From: an uncultured Alphaproteobacteria bacterium
Lineage (GTDB): Bacteria > Pseudomonadota > Alphaproteobacteria > Rs-D84
Assembly (NCBI GenBank): GCA_946611025.1
Contig: CAMOCR010000027.1
Coordinates: forward strand, 1-9,038
Length of the DNA: 9,038 nucleotides
Reading direction: 5' to 3'
Positions 1 through 6,496 of the stretch are shown piece by piece; within the stretch, counting starts at the first letter, position 1; every line of letters starts with the position of its first letter. The position numbers were made by a program, and so were the translations under genes. The notes beneath the pieces were generated by a model. The model had not been told where the DNA came from. It did not search any database and saw only the letters and a program-made list of their open reading frames with translations.

Positions 1-1
1 G

Positions 2-982
2 CTCACCATGAAAAAGAGCTTTGCGGTTTCCAATATCGGTAATATCAACACCAACCGATTGTGCCAAGATTAACGCATCATACAATTCATCCAACACCGT
101 TTCATATGGGTCAAAGAACCCTTCGGCCTTTTGCTTAAACATTTTAACACGTTTTGGACCCGTGCAATTATTCCCGCGTGAATCACAACCCGCATAGTCA
201 AACGCGTCTTTCATTGTCGCCTTTAATGTTTTTAATTGTACTTCGGCATTTTCAATCGCCGACATAATTTGACCGGTAATTTGTTCACGCGCCAAAACAT
301 CCGCGGAAACGCCCCGCTCTGCTGCGGCAATTTGTGCATTGCTTAAATCATTATTTGATGTTTGCGCAACCGATGCCGATTCACGCGCGGTTGTCGCCTC
401 TGCAATGGCATTGGCCGTCATTTGTTTTTGTTCCGCCAATGCACTTTGCAATTGTGCAACGGTTTCGGCATTTTGTGCCGCCATTTGCGCCTGCATCTGT
501 TGCATTTGTTGTTGCATCTGGGCCATTTGCTGGGCGCTTTGTTGTGCCGCCGCATTTGCCGCCGCGGTCTGGGCCGCCGCCGCACTGGCGTTCGCCTTGG
601 CCGTGGACGATGCCACCAATTGTGCAGAAATATATTGCACCAAATCATCGCCATATTGTTTGCATTGCGCGCTAGATTGTACACAGCCCGATACAATACT
701 GGACGTCACCATTAAATCGGTACAACCACCGTTGGCACATTTTGGTTGTGCACAGCGCATGACAACAGCATTACAATTTCCAAAATCCGCGGTTGCGTTT
801 GTACCGCCGCCACCCACGGTGCGTGAATTCATGGCGGCATTCCAACGATTATTATTTGTCGCGCCCGATTCCCCATTATATGCGGTTAAATTACTGCCGG
901 CGGTTGAAGACACAACGGCATTTGCCACGCCAAATGGCGCGATACACAGCAATACACTTAAAAAACGGATAAGTGTTTTCAT
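2..982 (-). CDS. Secreted Ala/Gln/Met-rich coiled-coil-like protein of unknown family (3' end outside window)
   Basis: The frame is open from an ATG at 982 to the window edge, giving at least 327 residues without a stop. Residues 1-22 form a classical signal peptide (basic Lys2/Arg6, hydrophobic LSVLLCIAPFGV, cleavage after Ala-Asn-Ala), so the protein should be exported. Residues 23-110 are Gly/Asn/Thr-rich and hold six cysteines (70, 77, 82, 87, 100, 107); two more lie at 266 and 273. Eight cysteines in the mature part suggest disulfides. Residues about 120-245 are rich in Ala and Gln with a Met/Gln run near 149-167, predicted as long helix or coiled coil. Residues 250-327 are mixed and less repetitive. 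A purine-rich AAGAGAG lies just before the ATG. It follows ftsK by 70 bases and probably has its own promoter. I do not recognise the family. That it is a real gene is supported by the signal peptide, start context and long open frame; function is unknown. Confidence 0.8.
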   Translation of the reverse strand, partial: MKTLIRFLSVLLCIAPFGVANAVVSSTAGSNLTAYNGESGATNNNRWNAAMNSRTVGGGGTNATADFGNCNAVVMRCAQPKCANGGCTDLMVTSSIVSGCVQSSAQCKQYGDDLVQYISAQLVASSTAKANASAAAAQTAAANAAAQQSAQQMAQMQQQMQQMQAQMAAQNAETVAQLQSALAEQKQMTANAIAEATTARESASVAQTSNNDLSNAQIAAAERGVSADVLAREQITGQIMSAIENAEVQLKTLKATMKDAFDYAGCDSRGNNCTGPKRVKMFKQKAEGFFDPYETVLDELYDALILAQSVGVDITDIGNRKALFHGE

Positions 983-999
983 ATTCTCTCTTGTGCCTA

Positions 1000-1013
1000 A
1001 TTTTATCATAAAA
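1000..1013 (-). promoter_or_regulatory. Palindromic element, copy 1 (upstream of secreted protein gene)
   Basis: The minus strand reads TTTTATGATAAAAT. The first 13 bases are a perfect inverted repeat, TTTTAT-G-ATAAAA. The same 14 bases occur at 3292-3305 upstream of ftsK. It lies 18 bases before the ATG at 982. It could be a shared regulator site or a shared -10 region; the sequence alone does not decide. Confidence 0.35.
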
Positions 1014-1028
1014 AAGCACCGCGGGCAA
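1000..1028 (-). promoter_or_regulatory. Candidate sigma70-like promoter for the secreted protein gene
   Basis: On the minus strand a -35-like TTGCCC (1023-1028) is followed by a 17-base spacer and a -10-like TAAAAT (1000-1005). A start of transcription near 993 would leave a leader of about 11 bases that still contains the purine-rich AAGAGAG. The -10 overlaps a 13-base palindrome, so the site could instead be, or also be, an operator. Sequence match only. Confidence 0.4.
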
Positions 1029-1052
1029 GGACAAGATTTCAAAAACGCACGA

Positions 1053-3284
1053 TTATAATATATGGCGTTTGTTGTTTGCGTCTGGTGCGCTAACCACACC
1101 TTCGGCCTCCATCCGTTCGACCAAGGTTGCCGCCTTGTTATATCCAATTTGCAAACGGCGTTGCAGATATGAAATCGTTGGTTTTTTATCACGGCGAACA
1201 ATTTCAACCGCCTGGGCATATAAATCATCGCCCTTGGCTGCGCCACTGGACGCCGCACCGCCCGACATATCACCCCCATCGACCACAACATCATCACCAT
1301 CGGTGACGCCCGCGGCATATTCGGGTTCGCCCTGAGACCGCAAGAAATCGCCCACGCGTGTCATTTCTTCGTCTGCGATAAATGCGCCATGGATACGCAC
1401 TGGGACCTTGCCGGCCTCGCTGAATAACATATCACCGCACGACAATAACTGTTCGGCACCCTTTTCGCCCAATGTCGTCATAGAATCAATAACGCTGCGC
1501 GCCTGGAACGAAACACGGGTTGGGAAATTCGCCTTGATAACACCGGTAATTGTCGTGGCATCTGGACGCTGGGTCGCCATGACCAGATGGATACCCGCCG
1601 CACGTGCCTTTTGTGCGATGCGTTGGACACAGGCTTCGACCTCTTTACGGGCCAACGACATCAAATCGGCGACTTCATCGATAATAATTACGATGTATGG
1701 CATATCGCTTAAATCAACCTCTTGCGTTTCGAACAATAATTCGCCCGTCTCTTCATCGGTACCAACGGCAACCTGGCGCGTCAGTTTTTCGCCCGCCGCA
1801 CGTTTTGCCGCCGCCATTTCATTATAACTTTCGATATTACGCGCATTTAACACCTGAAGTTGTTTATAGCGTTCTTCCATTTCACGCACCGCCCATTTTA
1901 GCGCATTTACCGCCGCCGCCGCATCCAGTTTCACAATTGGTGTTATCAAGTGCGGAATATCATCCCAGAAACCAAAGTCAACACCCTTTGGGTCAATGAT
2001 AACCAATTTACATTTGTCGGGTGTAAAGTGATACACAATTGACATAATAATAGATTGCACAAATACAGATTTACCCGAACCAGTGCGCCCTGCAATCAAC
2101 ATGTGTGGCATTTTTGCCAAATCAAAATACATTGGGTTTCCGCCAATATCAACACCCAACGCCAGTGGGATTTTATATTTCGATTCCACAAACGCATCGT
2201 TCGCGACCAGCCCACCAAACCGCACCATTTCGCGTTTCAAATTCACCATTTCAACACCAATCAATTGCGTTGCCGGAATGTGTGCGATACGAATACTTTC
2301 GGTTGCCATTGCACGCGTCATATCACGCGCCGTTTTATTTACATCAACCATACGCGTACCGTCTTTGGGCATAAATTCATACAGTGTGACAATTGGCCCC
2401 GGTCTTATGCCGGTCACATGACCAATTACACCATATTCTGCAAAGTGCGTTTCCATTGCCACCGCGTTGCGTTTTAATTCTGGTGTCACAACGTTTTTAC
2501 CAAAATCAGACCGTTTCAAAAATGCCGGATCTGGTAATTCATATTCATCGGTACTGCGCCGCGATACGCTGCGCTTTTTCGCACTGCGCGATTTACGTTT
2601 TGGCGCCTCTTCTTCTGCTTCTTCGGTTTCTTCTTCTTCGGTTTCTTCTTCATCTTCTTCGTCTTCGGCGTATTCTTCATCGTCTGCTTCTGCGGGCTGA
2701 ACCAAATGGAACAGTGTCAACACCCAACGCAACCCACGCCACAGCGTCATCAATATCGATTGAACATGCGACCATTTAATATGCAACAGCATTGCCGCCA
2801 TTACAAAAAACACACCAATAAATATAAAGCCAAAAATCACGCCCCACGCACCAACAAGCGATGCAATATCATTTGCCACAATTGCCCCCGCAAAGCCCCC
2901 ATATGTCGCACTGGGCGCGATAACACCAAACCCCGCCGCACCGGCACACGTGGCAATAAAGCCGCGCAAAATATTATATTCGGGTGCAAAATCTGCATCC
3001 CAATTCAATGCCAACGACACGCCCCAGCGCATCATACACAACACCAAAAACAATGTTGGCACAAACCCAATCATATAACGCATGAACCCAACGACATTGC
3101 CCATAAACGATTGGTTGCCAAATGTCGATGCACACGCAAAACCATCCAGATATGAATTATGAAACACCAACGCCAATAATGCCCACACCCCCACCAGCAA
3201 TATTGCCGCACCACAAATACGTTTTACCAGCGCACGAATTGCGCCCGACACACTGTCCGGTAAAAATTTAGATTCTGTCTTCAT
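1053..3284 (-). CDS. ftsK: DNA translocase FtsK
   Basis: FtsK is anchored at the division septum and pumps chromosome DNA with ATP, helping to resolve dimers and clear the terminus. The chosen start gives 743 residues. About four membrane helices lie in residues 20-170. A short linker follows: residues 201-226 are almost all Asp/Glu, then 229-243 are Lys/Arg/Ser-rich. The motor holds Walker A (GRTGSGKS, 399-406) and Walker B (IVIIIDEVAD, 531-540), followed by MATQRPD at 569-575. Residues 686-743 are the winged-helix gamma domain (SYLQRRLQIGYNKAA), which in the family reads KOPS sequences and contacts XerD. The segment GVDFGFWDDIPHL (434-446) differs from the MLELSVYEGIPHL of E. coli. A longer frame reaches 3491 but would overlap the PAP2 gene and an intrinsic terminator, so ATG 3284 (or 3293) is preferred. 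Neither start has a clear Shine-Dalgarno site. Confidence 0.96.
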   Translation of the reverse strand: MKTESKFLPDSVSGAIRALVKRICGAAILLVGVWALLALVFHNSYLDGFACASTFGNQSFMGNVVGFMRYMIGFVPTLFLVLCMMRWGVSLALNWDADFAPEYNILRGFIATCAGAAGFGVIAPSATYGGFAGAIVANDIASLVGAWGVIFGFIFIGVFFVMAAMLLHIKWSHVQSILMTLWRGLRWVLTLFHLVQPAEADDEEYAEDEEDEEETEEEETEEAEEEAPKRKSRSAKKRSVSRRSTDEYELPDPAFLKRSDFGKNVVTPELKRNAVAMETHFAEYGVIGHVTGIRPGPIVTLYEFMPKDGTRMVDVNKTARDMTRAMATESIRIAHIPATQLIGVEMVNLKREMVRFGGLVANDAFVESKYKIPLALGVDIGGNPMYFDLAKMPHMLIAGRTGSGKSVFVQSIIMSIVYHFTPDKCKLVIIDPKGVDFGFWDDIPHLITPIVKLDAAAAVNALKWAVREMEERYKQLQVLNARNIESYNEMAAAKRAAGEKLTRQVAVGTDEETGELLFETQEVDLSDMPYIVIIIDEVADLMSLARKEVEACVQRIAQKARAAGIHLVMATQRPDATTITGVIKANFPTRVSFQARSVIDSMTTLGEKGAEQLLSCGDMLFSEAGKVPVRIHGAFIADEEMTRVGDFLRSQGEPEYAAGVTDGDDVVVDGGDMSGGAASSGAAKGDDLYAQAVEIVRRDKKPTISYLQRRLQIGYNKAATLVERMEAEGVVSAPDANNKRHIL

Positions 3285-3291
3285 GCCATGC

Positions 3292-3305
3292 ATTTTATCA
3301 TAAAA
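3292..3305 (-). promoter_or_regulatory. Palindromic element, copy 2 (at ftsK start)
   Basis: Identical on the minus strand to 1000-1013 (TTTTATGATAAAAT), with the 13-base perfect palindrome TTTTAT-G-ATAAAA. It abuts the alternative ATG at 3293 and ends 7 bases before the preferred ATG at 3284. It contains -10-like hexamers (TATGAT, TAAAAT), with only a poor -35 match (TTGGCG at 3322-3327, 19-base spacing). It could be the ftsK promoter core or an operator. Confidence 0.35.
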
Positions 3306-3310
3306 TTCAC

Positions 3311-3336
3311 AAAAATAAAACCGCCAATTTGGCGGT
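3311..3336 (-). terminator. Rho-independent terminator after the PAP2 gene
   Basis: Four bases after the PAP2 stop codon the minus strand forms ACCGCC-AAATT-GGCGGT (3320-3336), a 6- to 7-base-pair GC-rich stem with a small loop. It is followed directly by the T-rich tract TTTATTTTT (3311-3319). This is a standard intrinsic terminator and should end the yajC-secD-secF-S41-PAP2 transcript before ftsK. Confidence 0.85.
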
Positions 3337-3340
3337 AATT

Positions 3341-4024
3341 TTATTTGCGTTTGAACGCCCAATATTTTATCAGGTCGGCGGCAACCATACCAATGAACGC
3401 GCCCAAGATTACATCGGTTGGCCAATGTGCGCCATATGCCACGCGCGATGCACCAACAATAATCGCCAATGTCCATGTCACCGGTTTCCATTTTGGCGCC
3501 AACATTCCAACCATAACCAGACCTGCAAATGTTGCCGCACTGTGTCCAGATGGCATCGAATTAAATGCCCATTCAAATGTAAATGGACGAAAACCAGTGA
3601 CACCCAATGCTTCGAAAAATACCGGACGAAAACGACCGATTAAAAACTTGATTATCTTGGCAACAATACCCGCCGATAACACAGATGAAAAAATCAAAAA
3701 TGCATAGTTCGTACGAACCTTGGCCATAAAGTCGCGGGCAAGCACAATCAAACTAAAGTGATTTTTTGCATTTTTATATTTTATACCTGATTCAACGGTC
3801 TTTTTTATAAAAACGACCAACAACAAAATTCCGGTTAAAATTAACCAAACAACCGCATCAAACACATGGTCAAACACACGCCAAATTGGCGCATCCAGAT
3901 ACCGCATTATTATATACAATGGTTTATCAAACCACACCATCCCCAGTGCAACAACCACGGCGGTTATTACCGCCCCCCATGCCAACCATTTTGTCCGTAA
4001 TTTATTATCTGGTGTTAAAAACAT
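3341..4024 (-). CDS. PAP2-family membrane phosphatase
   Basis: The 227-residue protein carries the full three-part acid phosphatase signature of the PAP2 superfamily: KFLIGRFRP (126-134, K-x6-RP), PSGH (158-161) and SRVAYGAHWPTD (193-204, SR-x5-H-x3-D). The expected nucleophile is His200, with His161 as the acid. Several hydrophobic segments (roughly 16-32, 57-73, 105-125, 160-178, 183-198, 205-222) make it an integral inner-membrane protein. Members with this layout remove phosphate from undecaprenyl pyrophosphate, phosphatidylglycerophosphate or lipid A (LpxE/LpxF type); the substrate cannot be told from these motifs. The ATG at 4024 has AAGG six bases upstream. It lies 20 bases after the S41 gene, so the two are almost certainly cotranscribed, and a terminator follows its stop codon. 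Confidence 0.93.
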   Translation of the reverse strand: MFLTPDNKLRTKWLAWGAVITAVVVALGMVWFDKPLYIIMRYLDAPIWRVFDHVFDAVVWLILTGILLLVVFIKKTVESGIKYKNAKNHFSLIVLARDFMAKVRTNYAFLIFSSVLSAGIVAKIIKFLIGRFRPVFFEALGVTGFRPFTFEWAFNSMPSGHSAATFAGLVMVGMLAPKWKPVTWTLAIIVGASRVAYGAHWPTDVILGAFIGMVAADLIKYWAFKRK

Positions 4025-4044
4025 GAAATACCTTTTTGATACAA

Positions 4045-5577
4045 TTATTCCATAATCAAACGATTATATATTTTTTTGTCGGTCAAAATTTGTGCCGCCA
4101 CCGCCGCAGACAATGTGTCTTCATCGGCGCCACTGGTAATTTTTGGGCAACCACGACGAATATCGGCGGCATCAACATCGGTGCGCTTGTTAAAATCTTG
4201 GGCATTAAAACTGTCATTTATAACATTCAAGAAAAATGCATTTTGTTGTTGCGCGGAACGAATATTCGACAGACACACAATCGGGAAAACACCACGTCCG
4301 TCAATTTCACGCCCCGAACCCGTCTTGACCGATTTGTTCATCAATTCCAACGCGCCACCATTTTCCAAATCAATCTTGGTTGCAATACGCGCCAGCCCCG
4401 CCGTTGGTGTACCAACCAACACACCGCGCTCGTTTTCATAGAATGCCGCCGCAATCGCTTCGGCGGTGCCACGTGTCATGTCCGACATCAATACAACAAC
4501 GGGTGCATTTGTCACCGCATCTGAGCCGGGGACAACTTCGACTTCTTCGTATGCGGTTTGTGCAATACGCATAATCGGTTCGCGCCCGATGAACAATCCC
4601 GCCAACTTGGCCGCCGCACGTTCATCATCGCCATTTGCAGAACGCAAATCTAACACCACCCCATCCAGATTTGGATAACGCGCCAAGGCCTCATTCACAA
4701 TGGCGACCGCACCATTTGATATATTATGAATAACAATTTCTAATATATTTGTATCTGCCGATGCACGATGAACAATATCTGCATCCGCCAAGACAATTGT
4801 CGCACGGCGCAACACAACATCGCGATTGCCAGATGGCGTTATCAGTTTCATTTTAACCGTTCCAGAATTAAACCCATCCATCGCAGATTCTAATTCCAAA
4901 TCACCCATTTGCGAAACCGGCACACCGTTTATTGCAGAAATCAAATCACCAACACGCACACCGGCGGCATCGGCGGTCGACCCCTTAAACACGCCATGCA
5001 CGCGAAAGTTTCCACGCGCATCACGCACCCCGTTTATACCCACACTGGTAAGTATCCGTCCATCTTCGGTAATTTCGGCGGCACGCGAAAACACATAGCG
5101 ACCGCGTTCATCAACACCACGCATCAAACCATCAACCGCCAATTTGTATAATTCACTTTCACTGACCCCGCGCAATGATGGGTCCAACGCACGCAATTTC
5201 AAAATCAACGCCGTTGTAATTTCACCAAAACCGTTCCAATCACGTGCCGCGGGGCGTGTATAGTTTCCAACAATATCATCACCCCAAACCAAAACCACGC
5301 GTTCGTCTGTCGCCGCAATATGTGCATTTTTGTTCAGGTTTTCCAGCCCTTCAATTGCGACATTTATGCTTTTGCCACCCCATTTTACCGAATCCAATTT
5401 TTCATAAATATCGGCAAACGTTTTCGACATTTCAAAAACCGGCAATCCATCTTGAATTGGTTCGTCTTCAAAAAACAAACTGTCACAAAAAGCGGGGGCT
5501 GACAATGACAAACCCAAACAAACCATCAAAGCCCCAAATAAATTTTGAACTTTGAACATTGCACTTTGAACTTTCAT
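4045..5577 (-). CDS. Periplasmic PDZ/S41 tail-specific-protease-like protein, probably catalytically dead
   Basis: The 510-residue protein has an N-terminal signal sequence (hydrophobic core about 13-30, cleavage probably near APAFC-D), an N-terminal helical region with LAVDGLMRGVDERGRYVF (146-163) resembling the segment before the PDZ domain in CtpA proteins, a PDZ domain (about 175-255, GVRVGDLISAINGVPV) and an S41 core (about 278-435, VVLDLRSANG and SGREIDGRGVFP). In an ungapped alignment from memory to CtpA/Prc (GSASASE ... TFGKG), the nucleophile Ser falls on Gly370 and the catalytic Lys on Leu395, with the usual 25-residue spacing kept. The family's RNNPGG is RSANGD here. It therefore looks like a pseudoprotease that may bind peptides or act as a scaffold. 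Threonines 368 and 371 are nearby, so an unusual active site is not fully excluded. The ATG has AGGGGGG five bases upstream. The gene follows secF by 35 bases. Confidence 0.88.
   Translation of the reverse strand: MKVQSAMFKVQNLFGALMVCLGLSLSAPAFCDSLFFEDEPIQDGLPVFEMSKTFADIYEKLDSVKWGGKSINVAIEGLENLNKNAHIAATDERVVLVWGDDIVGNYTRPAARDWNGFGEITTALILKLRALDPSLRGVSESELYKLAVDGLMRGVDERGRYVFSRAAEITEDGRILTSVGINGVRDARGNFRVHGVFKGSTADAAGVRVGDLISAINGVPVSQMGDLELESAMDGFNSGTVKMKLITPSGNRDVVLRRATIVLADADIVHRASADTNILEIVIHNISNGAVAIVNEALARYPNLDGVVLDLRSANGDDERAAAKLAGLFIGREPIMRIAQTAYEEVEVVPGSDAVTNAPVVVLMSDMTRGTAEAIAAAFYENERGVLVGTPTAGLARIATKIDLENGGALELMNKSVKTGSGREIDGRGVFPIVCLSNIRSAQQQNAFFLNVINDSFNAQDFNKRTDVDAADIRRGCPKITSGADEDTLSAAVAAQILTDKKIYNRLIME
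5544..5571 (-). repeat. Heptanucleotide tandem repeat inside the start of the S41-like gene
   Basis: On the minus strand four 7-base units follow one another: GTTCAAA, GTGCAAT, GTTCAAA, GTTCAAA. They encode residues 3-11 (VQSAMFKVQ) of the S41-like protein, before the hydrophobic core of its signal peptide. A phase-shifting unit of 7 is unusual in coding DNA and resembles short tandem heptamers usually found between genes. The in-frame ATG at 5559 lies inside the repeat and has no Shine-Dalgarno site. Confidence 0.7.
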
Positions 5578-5612
5578 TGTCGCCCCCCTGTCCTTTTATG
5601 GTTTTATAAATA

Positions 5613-6476
5613 TTAGTATTTTGTTTCACGCAAATTAAAGTGATACAAAATAACATTAGAAATATAAATACTGGTCGCGGTACCCATAACAATTGAAAAC
5701 GTCATTGCGATTGAAAATTCACGCAACATTTGATTTCCAAAGATATAAATACCAATCAACGCCAATATGGTTGAAATACTGGTCATCAATGTACGCGACA
5801 GCATTTCATTTACCGACAAATCAATCAGGTCGTCAATTGGCATCTTGTGGTACTTTTTAATATTTTCATCAATACGGTCATAGTTCACAACCTTATCGTT
5901 TATTGAATACCCAACCCCCATCAAGATAACCGCAATTGCCGTCTGGTTAAATTCCAGCCCCATTATTGAAAAGAACCCGAACATCAAAACAAAGTCCAAC
6001 AATAATGAAACAAAAGAACCAACCGCATAACCACCGCGATAACGAATCCAGATATAAACCGACATCAAGATAAATGAAACCAAAATCGCCCAGATACCAC
6101 CACGAACCAATTCACCACCGATTTTTGGTCCAACAATTTGCACCTGGTCATACTTTACATTTTCACCCAAAATGCTTTTGATTTCACCGACACGTTCGTT
6201 TTGCATGGCATCTGTCGCGCCCTTGGGCAAACCAACACGCACCAAAACCGAACCACCGTCAATAGACTGTAATTCTGGGCTAAACGCCGCCAATTCGGCG
6301 CGCATTTTATCGACCGTGTATTCGGCGTTGATGGGCGTCACCTCCATCGAAATACCACCAGCAAAGTCGATGCCATAATTTAACCCCTTGAAACACAATG
6401 CCAAAATTGACAACACAACCAATATACTGGAAACCCAGTATGACAATTTACGATATTTCATAAAATGCAGTTTCAT
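5613..6476 (-). CDS. secF: Protein translocase subunit SecF
   Basis: SecF pairs with SecD in the inner membrane and uses proton flow to pull preproteins out of SecYEG on the periplasmic side. The 287-residue protein has a first membrane helix (about 12-30), the family signature NYGIDFAGGISMEV (33-46), a periplasmic domain ending in VGPKIGGEL (115-123), and five C-terminal membrane helices. Asp194 (GYSINDKVV) and Arg228 (SRTLMTS) keep the 34-residue spacing of the proton-path residues Asp213 and Arg247 of E. coli SecF, so it should be functional. The ATG at 6476 has AAGGGG six bases upstream; a longer frame back to 6548 would overlap secD and lacks such support. The gap to secD is 20 bases. 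Length is near normal for the family. Confidence 0.97.
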   Translation of the reverse strand: MKLHFMKYRKLSYWVSSILVVLSILALCFKGLNYGIDFAGGISMEVTPINAEYTVDKMRAELAAFSPELQSIDGGSVLVRVGLPKGATDAMQNERVGEIKSILGENVKYDQVQIVGPKIGGELVRGGIWAILVSFILMSVYIWIRYRGGYAVGSFVSLLLDFVLMFGFFSIMGLEFNQTAIAVILMGVGYSINDKVVNYDRIDENIKKYHKMPIDDLIDLSVNEMLSRTLMTSISTILALIGIYIFGNQMLREFSIAMTFSIVMGTATSIYISNVILYHFNLRETKY

Positions 6477-6496
6477 ATCTTTCCCCTTTGCATTTA

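Noticed and set aside
1014..1050. Possible ftsK terminator (CCCGCGGTGC followed by TTTTTT)
   Set aside because: Only a few bases can pair around CCGCGG, leaving no usable loop; the region is better explained as a promoter.
339..1058. Plus-strand open frame of 239 codons rich in Ala and Cys
   Set aside because: It is the mirror of the Ala/Gln-rich coding sequence on the minus strand, has no ribosome site, and spans the promoter of the secreted protein gene. The minus-strand frame has a signal peptide and a good start.
2467..2700. Plus-strand frame encoding a long Ser run
   Set aside because: It is the reverse complement of the GAA/GAG-rich acidic linker of ftsK.
3285..3491. N-terminal extension of FtsK to an ATG at 3491
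   Set aside because: It would overlap the end of the PAP2 gene and translate through the terminator hairpin; the extra residues do not resemble FtsK.
5483..5692. 69-codon minus-strand frame with a hydrophobic start, bridging secF and the S41-like gene
   Set aside because: It overlaps both genes out of frame and has no ribosome site of its own; the hydrophobic residues come from reading secF out of frame.
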